A stretch of DNA of 64,000 nucleotides from Bradyrhizobium betae (GTDB taxonomy: Bacteria; Pseudomonadota; Alphaproteobacteria; Rhizobiales; Xanthobacteraceae), in contig NZ_CP044543.1 in NCBI RefSeq assembly GCF_008932115.1, forward strand, positions 1,302,001 to 1,366,000, in the 5' to 3' direction. Shown here piece after piece: positions 35,300 to 42,720 of this stretch. The notes under the pieces are model-generated. The model was not told the DNA's origin. It searched no databases and was given only the letters and a program-made list of their open reading frames with translations. Position numbers and translations under genes: made by a program. The first letter of the stretch is position 1, and each line of letters begins with the position of its first letter.

Positions 35300-36505
35300 A
35301 TGCCTGTCGACACCAAAGCCGCCACCGACCGCCTCATGCGCTTCCTCGCCGTGGAGGGCGTCACCGGACAGGAGGCGGCGATCGGGCGTGAGCTCACCGC
35401 CGCGCTGAAGGAGAGCGGCGTGCCGGCCAAAGCGATCCGGCTCGACGACGCCAATACGCGCATTCCCGTGCCGACCGAGACCGGCAACCTCATCGTCGAC
35501 CTGCCCGGCCGCGGCGCACTGCATAACCAGCCGCGCATCATGTTCATGACCCACATGGACACCGTGCCGCTCTGTGCCGGCGCCAAGCCCAAGAAGTCCG
35601 GCCGCAAGATCATCAACAAGGCCAAAACCGCGCTCGGCGGCGACAATCGCTGCGGCTGCGGCGTGCTGGTGACGCTGGCCGCCGAGCTCGAAAAGCAGAA
35701 GCTCGACCATCCGCCGATTACGCTCTTGTTCTGCGTGCGCGAGGAGAGCGGGCTCTATGGTGCGCGCCACGTCAAGCTGGACGAGCTCGGTTCTCCCGTG
35801 ATGGCCTTCAACTATGACGGCGGCTCGGCCTCCAACGTCGTGATCGGCGCCGTCGGCGCGGATCGTTGGAGCGTCGAGATCTTCGGCCGCGCCTCGCATG
35901 CCGGCGTCGCACCCGAGCGCGGCATCTCCTCGACCATGATCATGTCGCTGGCCCTTGCGGACGTGCAAGCCGGCGGCTGGTTCGGCAAGGTGGTTAAGGG
36001 CAAGGGCGCGAACGCGCGGCAAGGCACCAGCAATGTCGGCCCCGTCACCGGCGGAGAAGGCCGCCCGGCGGGCGATGCCACCAACGTCGTCACCGACTAC
36101 GTCCATGTGCGCGGCGAGAGCCGCAGCCACGACGGCAAGTTCTTCAAGGAGATCACCAAGGCCTACAAGGCCGCGTTCGAGAAGGCGGCCAAGAAGGTGA
36201 CCAACGCGCAAGGCAAGTCCGGCAAGGTCAAGTTCAAGGCCGAGACCGACTATTTTCCGTTCCGCATGAAGGACAGCCAGCCCGTCATCAAGCGCGCGGT
36301 CGAGGCGGTGTCCGCGGTCGGCGGCACGCCGAACGTGCGCACCGCCAATGGCGGCCTCGATGCCAACTGGATGGTCCGCCACGGCGTTCCGACCGTCACC
36401 TTCGGCGCCGGCCAGAACGAGGCGCACACGATCGACGAGTGGATCAATCTCGACGAGTACGACCGCGCCTGCGCGCTGGCGCTGCAGCTGGCGACGATGC
36501 GGTGA
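35300..36505 (+). CDS. M20-family metallopeptidase, peptidase T/tripeptidase-like
   Basis: This 401-residue zinc hydrolase has FMTHMDTVP with a metal His and the catalytic Asp (near 84-90), then GGDNRCGCGVLV with the bridging Asp (near 114), the general base pair REES (about 149-152) and a dimerisation domain with GRASHAGVAPERG (about 197-209). The last ligand is the His in NEAHTIDEW. It belongs with the peptidase T-like or tripeptidase M20 group acting on small peptides or amides. It lies 57 nt downstream of the MFS gene and may be co-expressed with it. Confidence 0.85.
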   Translation: MPVDTKAATDRLMRFLAVEGVTGQEAAIGRELTAALKESGVPAKAIRLDDANTRIPVPTETGNLIVDLPGRGALHNQPRIMFMTHMDTVPLCAGAKPKKSGRKIINKAKTALGGDNRCGCGVLVTLAAELEKQKLDHPPITLLFCVREESGLYGARHVKLDELGSPVMAFNYDGGSASNVVIGAVGADRWSVEIFGRASHAGVAPERGISSTMIMSLALADVQAGGWFGKVVKGKGANARQGTSNVGPVTGGEGRPAGDATNVVTDYVHVRGESRSHDGKFFKEITKAYKAAFEKAAKKVTNAQGKSGKVKFKAETDYFPFRMKDSQPVIKRAVEAVSAVGGTPNVRTANGGLDANWMVRHGVPTVTFGAGQNEAHTIDEWINLDEYDRACALALQLATMR

Positions 36506-36510
36506 GATAA

Positions 36511-36657
36511 GTTCGTAGGGTGGGTTAGCCCCGCGACTGCGCGAAGCGTAGTTCGCGCGGCGTAACCCACCTCTTTGGTATCCGCGGCGACAGAAGTGGT
36601 GGGTTACGCCGAGCAGATTCGCTTCGCTCATCTGCTCGCCTAACCCACCCTACGAAC
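36511..36657. repeat. Palindromic repeat (gtagggtgggtta type)
   Basis: GTTCGTAGGGTGGGTTAG at 36511-36528 and CTAACCCACCCTACGAAC at 36640-36657 are perfect inverted copies. Inside, cgtaacccacc and ggtgggttacg make a second pair, so the unit folds as a double hairpin. It fills most of the gap between the M20 and enolase-family genes. Confidence 0.85.
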
Positions 36658-36683
36658 CAAGAAAGAAAACACAGGGAGGCCAA

Positions 36684-37772
36684 ATGGCACGCATCGCGAC
36701 AATCGAATCCGCTCTCTACCGGATCCCCCTCCCCGTCACGCTCTCCGACTCCACACATGGCGAGATCGCGGCATTCGAGCTGATCACCTGCCGTGTCCGC
36801 GATGCCGATGGCGCCGAAGGCGTCGGCTATACCTACACGGTCGGTCGCAATGGCGGCGCGATCGCCGATATTCTCAGGCGCGAGATCCCGCCTTTGGTAG
36901 AGGGACGCGAGGCCGACAACACCGAGGCGATCTGGCATCACGTCTGGTGGGGCCTGCATTATGGCGGCCGCGGCGGGCCGGCGGTGCTGGCGCTGTCCGC
37001 ACTCGACATCGCGCTATGGGACCTGAAGGCCCGGCGCGCCAAGCTGCCGCTGTTCCGCCTGCTCGGCGGCTTCGACGCCCGCGTTCCGTGTTATGCCGGC
37101 GGCATCGACCTCGATCTTTCGGTCGAGGCGCTGCTGGCGCAGACCGACGGCAATCTCGCCAAGGGCTTTCGCGCCATCAAGATGAAGGTCGGCCGGCCCG
37201 ATCTCAAATCCGACGTCGCACGTGTGGCGGCGATGCGACAGCATCTCGGCGACGGCTTTCCGCTGATGGCAGACGCCAACATGAAGTGGACGGTCGAGGA
37301 AGCCATCCGCGCCGCCCGCGCCTTCGTTCCCTACGACCTCACCTGGCTGGAGGAGCCGATCATCCCCGACGATGTCGCGGGACATGCGCGCATCATGCAG
37401 GCAGGCGGCGTGCCCATCGCGGCCGGCGAGAATCTGCGCTCGCTGTGGGAGTTCAAGAACTACATCGTCGCGGGCGCGGTGTCCTACCCCGAGCCTGACG
37501 TCACCAATTGCGGCGGCGTCACCGCGTTCATGAAGATCGCGCGGCTCGCCGAAGCGTTCAACCTGCCCGTGACCAGCCACGGCGCGCACGACATCACCGT
37601 GCACCTGCTCGCAGCCTGCCCGAACCGCTCCTATCTGGAGGCCCATGGCTTCGGGCTGGACAAATATATCGAGCATCCGCTGGTGCTCACGGACGGCAGG
37701 GCGCTGGCGCCGGACCGCCCAGGCCACGGCATCGACTTCGACTGGAAGGGACTGGCGAAGCTGGCGCCGTAG
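36684..37772 (+). CDS. Mandelate racemase-type enolase-superfamily enzyme
   Basis: This 362-residue enzyme has every active-site element of the mandelate racemase subgroup, each two residues later than the classical numbering: Lys166 and Lys168 (KMK), metal ligands Asp197, Glu223 and Glu249 (DAN, LEEP, GEN), and the Asp272-His299 dyad (SHGAHD). It abstracts the proton alpha to a carboxylate, as a racemase or acid-sugar dehydratase. The N-terminal capping domain ends near 125. AGGGAGG precedes the ATG. The surroundings (MFS, M20 hydrolases) suggest uptake and breakdown of an acidic compound, but the substrate cannot be named. Confidence 0.88.
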   Translation: MARIATIESALYRIPLPVTLSDSTHGEIAAFELITCRVRDADGAEGVGYTYTVGRNGGAIADILRREIPPLVEGREADNTEAIWHHVWWGLHYGGRGGPAVLALSALDIALWDLKARRAKLPLFRLLGGFDARVPCYAGGIDLDLSVEALLAQTDGNLAKGFRAIKMKVGRPDLKSDVARVAAMRQHLGDGFPLMADANMKWTVEEAIRAARAFVPYDLTWLEEPIIPDDVAGHARIMQAGGVPIAAGENLRSLWEFKNYIVAGAVSYPEPDVTNCGGVTAFMKIARLAEAFNLPVTSHGAHDITVHLLAACPNRSYLEAHGFGLDKYIEHPLVLTDGRALAPDRPGHGIDFDWKGLAKLAP

Positions 37773-37777
37773 GGCTC

Positions 37778-37863
37778 CGTCATGCCCGGGCTTGTCCCGG
37801 GCATCCACGTTCTTTGTACCGCGAAGCAAGACGTGGATGGCCGGGTCAAGCCCGGCCATGACG
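37778..37863. repeat. Palindromic repeat (cgtcatgcccgggcttg type)
   Basis: CGTCATGCCCGGGCTTG is answered by CAAGCCCGGCCATGACG, with atccacgtctt-like arms inside. It lies directly after the enolase-family stop. Confidence 0.8.
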
Positions 37864-37920
37864 ATGTAGCTGCACGCGAGGCATTCCAAGGCGCTGGATG
37901 CGGGGGCCGGATAATCGGCT

Positions 37921-39111
37921 ATGGTGGCCGCAGCCGGCCCTCCCAGCGAAAGACCTTCCGCCTTGACCCCCGAACTGCACCAGAAACTGACCCAGTGGCG
38001 CCGGCACCTGCATGCCCATCCGGAATTGGGCCTCCACGAGAAGGCCACCGCCGCCTTCGTGCAGGACAGGCTCACCGAGCTCGGCATTCCCTTCGAGGCT
38101 GATATCGGCGGCCATGGGGTCGTTGCGACCCTGACACGCGGGCATGCGCAGGGCCGCGTCGGCCTGCGCGCCGACATGGACGCGCTGCCGATCACCGAGG
38201 ACACCGGGCTTGGCTACGCCTCGACGAATCCGGGCGTGATGCATGCCTGCGGGCATGACGGGCACACTGCCTCGCTGCTCGGCGCGGCCGCGCTGCTGGC
38301 CGCCGACACCAGTTGGAGCGGCACCGTCGACTTCATCTTCCAGCCGGCCGAGGAAGGACTTGGCGGAGCGCGCGCGATGGTCGGCGCGGGCCTGTTCGAG
38401 CGCTTTCCGATGACGCGGGTGTTCGGCTTCCACAACTGGCCGGGGCTCCCGGCCGGCACCATCGCAGTGCATGACGGCGTCGTCATGGCCTCCGGCGGAC
38501 GCGTCAGCATCGCGATCGAGGGCCATGCCGGACATGCCGGCATGCCGCATCTGACCCGCGATCCCGTGATGGCGGCGGGACATCTGATCGTGGCGCTGCA
38601 ATCGATCGTGGCGCGCGGCGTCGATCCGCTCGATACCGCCGTGCTCTCGCTATGCACGCTCGAAGGCGGCAAGGCGCGCAACCAGATCGCAGGACGCGTC
38701 GAAATCGGCGGCACGCTGCGGTATCACCGCGACGCGGTGAAAGACATCATGGTGGCGCGGATCGAACAGATCTGCGCCGGCATTGCAACGACCTTCGACG
38801 TCAAGGTCACGCCCGAGATCGTCATGGGCGTCGGCGTGGTGGTCAATACACCAGATGAGGCGGGCCTCGCGCGCCTCGCCGCGGAGAAAGTACAGGCCGA
38901 AGTGCGGCGCGATCTCGCGCCCAGCATGGCCGGCGAGGATTTCGCCTTCTATCTTCAAAAGCGCCCCGGCGCCTTCGTCTGGATCGGCAACGGCGAACTG
39001 CGCGACGGCGCCGAGCTGCACGGCCCGCGCTACGATTTCAACGATGCGATTTTGCCCGTCGCCTCCGGCTGGATGGCGGAAGTCGCCAGGACGGCGCTGA
39101 GCACGAATTAG
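37921..39111 (+). CDS. M20D amidohydrolase, hippurate hydrolase/N-acyl amino acid deacylase-like
   Basis: This 396-residue metal-dependent amidohydrolase shows the M20D pattern: RRHLHAHPELG near 29-39, RADMDALPI (about 84-92), HACGHDGHTASLLGAA with the Cys-His metal site (about 104-119), the EEGLGGARAM base region and a late SMAGEDFAFYL His/Glu-type end. Relatives split N-acyl amino acids, hippurate or indole conjugates. ATG 37921 is used though its ribosome site is weak. It is monocistronic, following the enolase-family gene. Confidence 0.87.
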   Translation: MVAAAGPPSERPSALTPELHQKLTQWRRHLHAHPELGLHEKATAAFVQDRLTELGIPFEADIGGHGVVATLTRGHAQGRVGLRADMDALPITEDTGLGYASTNPGVMHACGHDGHTASLLGAAALLAADTSWSGTVDFIFQPAEEGLGGARAMVGAGLFERFPMTRVFGFHNWPGLPAGTIAVHDGVVMASGGRVSIAIEGHAGHAGMPHLTRDPVMAAGHLIVALQSIVARGVDPLDTAVLSLCTLEGGKARNQIAGRVEIGGTLRYHRDAVKDIMVARIEQICAGIATTFDVKVTPEIVMGVGVVVNTPDEAGLARLAAEKVQAEVRRDLAPSMAGEDFAFYLQKRPGAFVWIGNGELRDGAELHGPRYDFNDAILPVASGWMAEVARTALSTN

Positions 39112-39112
39112 G

Positions 39113-39301
39113 TCAAGCCGGTTTGGCGGGATGAGCGGTTCGCGGGTGGCGATCGTGCAGCAGCCGCGCGAGGGCTTCGCGCTGCCCCGAATGGCCTTTC
39201 ATCGCCGTCTCGAACAGCGCCTCCTGGATGTCGCGCGGCATGTCGCCCCAGACGTCCATGGCGGCCTGCCCCAACAATTCGGCAAAACGTGCTTCAGCCA
39301 T
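39113..39301 (-). CDS. Small acidic/basic helical protein, unknown
   Basis: This 62-residue protein (ARFAELLGQAAMDVWGDM near the start, then QEALFETAMKGH and HDRHPRTAHP at the end) has GGGAG six bases before its ATG and good codon use. It is antisense to no real gene and fits the gap between the amidohydrolase and the DUF892 gene. No family recognised. It may belong to the stress-linked small genes next to DUF892 proteins. Confidence 0.6.
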   Translation of the reverse strand: MAEARFAELLGQAAMDVWGDMPRDIQEALFETAMKGHSGQREALARLLHDRHPRTAHPAKPA

Positions 39302-39390
39302 GTCGATGCTCCCTGTCCGGCTCCGAGATAGGAACGGCTCCCGCCTGCCGGCGTTCCACTCCCTTTCACCATGAAATGGAGACGTCTGAA

Positions 39391-39906
39391 ATGGGACTTT
39401 TCACCAAGGACATCAAATCGATGGACGACCTGCTGATCCACGGACTGCAGGACATCTATTATGCGGAGCAGCAGATCCTGAAGGCGCTGCCGACGATGAT
39501 CGACAAGGCCACCAACCGGGACCTCGTCGCCGGCCTGACGAACCATCTCGAGGAGACCAACAAGCAGGTCGAACGGTTGCAGAAGGCCTTCGCCAAGCTC
39601 GGCAAGGAGCCGAGCGGCACGCAGTGCCCGGCCATCGACGGCATCATCAAGGAGGCCAACGAGACCGCGGGCGAGATCGCGGACAAGGCCGTTCTGGACG
39701 CCGCCATCGTCGCGAACGCGCAGGCGGTGGAACATTACGAGATGTGCCGCTACGGCACGTTGATCGCATGGGCCGAGGAACTCGGTCACGACGAGATCGT
39801 GCGCTTCCTGACGACGAACCTGAATGAAGAGAAGGCCGCCAACACCAAGCTGAACACGGTGGCCTTGCGCAAGGGCGTCAATGCCAAGGCGGTCAACGCG
39901 GCGTAG
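39391..39906 (+). CDS. YciE-like ferritin-fold protein (DUF892)
   Basis: This 171-residue all-helical protein starts DLLIHGLQDIYYAEQQILKALP, the hallmark of the YciE/DUF892 group, a ferritin-like four-helix bundle with conserved Glu/His positions (AEQQ, LEETNKQ, EHYEMCRYG). Such proteins are usually stress induced. The start is ATG 39391 with GGAG eight bases upstream; ATG 39376 is possible. Confidence 0.85.
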   Translation: MGLFTKDIKSMDDLLIHGLQDIYYAEQQILKALPTMIDKATNRDLVAGLTNHLEETNKQVERLQKAFAKLGKEPSGTQCPAIDGIIKEANETAGEIADKAVLDAAIVANAQAVEHYEMCRYGTLIAWAEELGHDEIVRFLTTNLNEEKAANTKLNTVALRKGVNAKAVNAA

Positions 39907-39972
39907 ACGCGTGCAGGACCGGAGCGGCTCCGCAAGTCGCGGGGCCGCCTGACATGGTCCGATCCCGCTCGA

Positions 39973-41160
39973 CTAAATGATCCCGCCCTGCCGAAGCGCC
40001 GCGATCGCGGCCTGGTCATAGCCGAGCTCCGCCAGCACGAGATCGGTGTGTTCGCCCAGCGTCGGCGGACGCGTCGCGATCTCGCCCGGGGTTTCCGACA
40101 GACGGACCGCGGCGCGGGCGACCGGCGCGGATCTCGGCAAGCCGGGATAATCGACGTCCTGCAGGAAGCCGGCGGCGCGGATGTGCGGATGATCCAGCGC
40201 CTGTTGCGGGCTCAGCACGGGCCCGGTCGGAATCATCGCCTTGCCCAGCGTGTCGACGGCCTCCTGCGTGGTGCGTTCGGCGCACCAGCGCGCCATGCGC
40301 TCGCTGATGACGGGTCCGTTGTTGCCGCGGCTGATGTCGTCGGCAAAGCGCGGGTCGTTCAGCCACTGCTCCTCTTCGCCCATCAGCCTGGCCCAACGCT
40401 TGAACAGTGGATGGCCGGTGACCTGGCACAGCACCCAGCCGTCCTTGGTGCGGTAGATGTCGACCGGCGCCGCGGTCTGGCCGAGATTGCCAGTCGGCAC
40501 CCGATTGACGTTGATGACCGCCTGCTCGATCAGCGTGGCATTGGTGAAGGACAGCGCGGTCGCAAGCAGCGCGCCCTCGACGATCTGCCCGCGCCCGGAT
40601 TTGCCGCGCTCGATCAGGGCTGCGAGCGTTCCGAACGCGCAATGCAGCGCCGTGCCGAAATCGACCCAGTTCACCGCGGCCCGATACGGCGGATCGCCGG
40701 CGCCGGTCATGTAGACCGAGCCCGACATGACCTGGCCGACCCCGTCGAAGCCGACGCGGTCGGACCATGGCCCCGGTCCGCCGAACGCGGTGGCCGTCGT
40801 CAGGATGATGTCCGGCTTGATCGCCTTCAGCGAGTCATAGTCGAGCTTCATCGTCTGCAGGGTCTGCGGCGGCAGGTTGGCGACGACGACATCCGCGGTA
40901 GCAATCAGGCGGCGCATCACCTCCTGCCCTTCCGGCTTCATCGGATCGAGCGTGATGCACTTCTTGTTGCGGTTGACCTGGAGGAAAAGCGCGCCTTCAC
41001 CGCCTTCGCCGACCGGCGCCACAAAGCGGTCCTCGCTGCCGTCGCGCTTCTCCACGCGGATGACCTCGGCGCCGAATTCGGCCAGCAGGGTCGCGCAATA
41101 GGGCCCGGCGATATAGCGCCCGAAATCGAGGACGCGCACGCCCTCCAGAACTCCTCCCAT
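39973..41160 (-). CDS. Class III CoA-transferase (CaiB/BaiF family)
   Basis: This 395-residue enzyme has the family start LEGVRVLDFGRYIAGPYC and RVEKRDGSEDR. The WSDRVGFDGVGQVMSG block holds the Asp (about 139) that forms the acyl anhydride in formyl-CoA transferase-type enzymes. It moves CoA between organic acids. Start ATG 41160 has AAGGGA upstream; a further ATG at 41178 is possible. It is divergent from the VOC protein gene, and the two may serve one catabolic route. Confidence 0.87.
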   Translation of the reverse strand: MGGVLEGVRVLDFGRYIAGPYCATLLAEFGAEVIRVEKRDGSEDRFVAPVGEGGEGALFLQVNRNKKCITLDPMKPEGQEVMRRLIATADVVVANLPPQTLQTMKLDYDSLKAIKPDIILTTATAFGGPGPWSDRVGFDGVGQVMSGSVYMTGAGDPPYRAAVNWVDFGTALHCAFGTLAALIERGKSGRGQIVEGALLATALSFTNATLIEQAVINVNRVPTGNLGQTAAPVDIYRTKDGWVLCQVTGHPLFKRWARLMGEEEQWLNDPRFADDISRGNNGPVISERMARWCAERTTQEAVDTLGKAMIPTGPVLSPQQALDHPHIRAAGFLQDVDYPGLPRSAPVARAAVRLSETPGEIATRPPTLGEHTDLVLAELGYDQAAIAALRQGGII

Positions 41161-41326
41161 CGATCCCTTCCCTTTCATGTTCTTGCCAGATTACAGGGAC
41201 TGGCTGCCACGGCAAGCCGGCAACGGACATCGCGCCATTCTCCCGAGATGTGATCGGCGGCCCGTTTCGGCTGGCGGAAATTGTGCTCTAGTATGGCGTG
41301 TCCGTCCCCCAGCGAGAAGCACATCC

Positions 41327-42214
41327 ATGCCGCAACAATTCGATCGATCCCAAGAAGATCTCGGCAATGCGATCCATTTCGAGCACGTCAACATCCAGGT
41401 CCCGGATCAGCGCCTTGCTACGCTGTTCTACGTCACCGGGCTCGGGCTCACCCGCGATCCCTATCTGATGGTGTCCGACACCAACATGTGGATCAATGCC
41501 GGACGCAGCCAGTTTCATCTGCCGAACGGCAAGCCGCAGGTGCTGCGCGGCCATACCGGACTGGTGATCGCGGGCCGCGAGGCGCTGCTGCAACGGCTGG
41601 CTTCGATCGCGAAGAAGCTCGAAGGCACGGCGTTCACCTTCGCCGAGCATAACGACTACGTCGAGGCGATTTGTCCGTGGGGCAACCGCATGCGCATCCA
41701 TGAACCGGACGCGGCGCGCTTCGGGCGCATCGCGCTCGGCATTCCCTATGTCGAGTTCGACGTGCCAGCTGGAACGGCGAAGGCAATCTGCGCCTTCTAC
41801 CCCGAGATCATGGGAATGCCCGCGAGCTTGCGGAACGGCGACGGCACGGTCGCCGCCGTGCAGACGGGGCGAGATCAGCATCTCTTGTTTCGAGAGACCG
41901 ACCGCGTGCTGCCCGGCTATGACGGCCATCATGTGCAGATGTACATCACCGACTTCTCCGGCCCGTATCGCAAGCTGCTCGCGCGCGACCTGGTCTCGCG
42001 CGAGGACAACCAGTACCAGTACCGGTTCTGCGACATCATCGACCTCGACAGCGGCAAGCCGCTGTTCACGGTCGAGCACGAGGTCCGCAGCGCCACCCAC
42101 CCGATGTTCATGCGGCCGATGGTCAATCGCAATCCGGCGGTGAACAACCGCAACTATGCCAACGGGTTTGATCAAGTGTCGTGGGCGATGGGGCTGGATC
42201 AGTACGAGGGATAG
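41327..42214 (+). CDS. VOC-superfamily protein (glyoxalase/dioxygenase fold)
   Basis: This 295-residue protein has two VOC modules: one from FEHVNIQVPDQRLATLFYV (about 18-36), the second from IPYVEFDVPAGTAKAICAFY (about 138-157). Putative metal ligands include His20 and a Glu/His in HHVQMYITDF. Substrate unknown. The upstream open frame overlaps the divergent CoA-transferase promoter, so ATG 41327 is taken as the start. Confidence 0.75.
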   Translation: MPQQFDRSQEDLGNAIHFEHVNIQVPDQRLATLFYVTGLGLTRDPYLMVSDTNMWINAGRSQFHLPNGKPQVLRGHTGLVIAGREALLQRLASIAKKLEGTAFTFAEHNDYVEAICPWGNRMRIHEPDAARFGRIALGIPYVEFDVPAGTAKAICAFYPEIMGMPASLRNGDGTVAAVQTGRDQHLLFRETDRVLPGYDGHHVQMYITDFSGPYRKLLARDLVSREDNQYQYRFCDIIDLDSGKPLFTVEHEVRSATHPMFMRPMVNRNPAVNNRNYANGFDQVSWAMGLDQYEG

Positions 42215-42371
42215 ATGCGGCTTGGACAATCCCGCCAAAACTGGCACGCCAGCGACAAAATCTTGGGCGTATGCAACAGCGTGACGCCAATCACGGCGAG
42301 CATCGGATGCGTGCGGCATCCTGTCCACAGTTGCGAGGATGATCCCGCAGCGTCAAGACAGGTGAGATAAC

Positions 42372-42611
42372 ATGGCCCATCAGATCAACAACGACGGCGC
42401 GAACTTTGAACTCTCGATCGAACAGCTCGATGAAGTCGCCGGCGGCGGCTGGTTCAGCAGCGCCACGCACTGGCTCGGCAGCCACATCCACGACGCAGGC
42501 GTGGCCATCGGCAAATTCCTCTCGAGCACGCCGGTTGCCGTGATTGCCGGCATCTTCGTCGGCGGCGGCGCGATTGTCGTGGGTGGTCAGGCTGCGACGA
42601 AGCAGAACTGA
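42372..42611 (+). CDS. Double-glycine precursor peptide A (candidate bacteriocin)
   Basis: This 79-residue precursor has a 25-residue leader, NNDGANFELSIEQLDEVAGG from residue 6, of the type cut after GG by C39 peptidases. It resembles the leader of the second peptide at 49898-50155 almost position by position. The core (54 residues) starts GWFSSATHWLGSH and continues with a strongly hydrophobic, Gly-rich helix (AVIAGIFVGGGAIVVGG), ending KQN. It has no Cys, so no disulfide or lanthionine is possible. The gene has AGGTGAG upstream and its own terminator, and is convergent with the export operon. A membrane-active class II-like bacteriocin is the best inference; a signalling peptide is the alternative. 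Confidence 0.82.
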   Translation: MAHQINNDGANFELSIEQLDEVAGGGWFSSATHWLGSHIHDAGVAIGKFLSSTPVAVIAGIFVGGGAIVVGGQAATKQN

Positions 42612-42651
42612 GCGCGCGCGACACCAACCACGGTGCTGATGCCTACGTTGA

Positions 42652-42685
42652 AACTCCCGGGCCCTGGTCCGGGAGTTTTGCTTTC
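42652..42685 (+). terminator. Terminator of precursor peptide A
   Basis: A perfect 10-bp stem AAACTCCCGG/CCGGGAGTTT with an 8-nt loop is followed by TTGCTTTC. It is 40 nt after the peptide gene. Confidence 0.8.
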
Positions 42686-42720
42686 GGCGTGCCGCTCGCG
42701 GACGACGGCGCCGGCGCATA

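Noticed and set aside
42242..42257. Sigma-54 promoter before precursor peptide A
   Set aside because: TGGCACG is present but the -12 GC is absent at the correct spacing.
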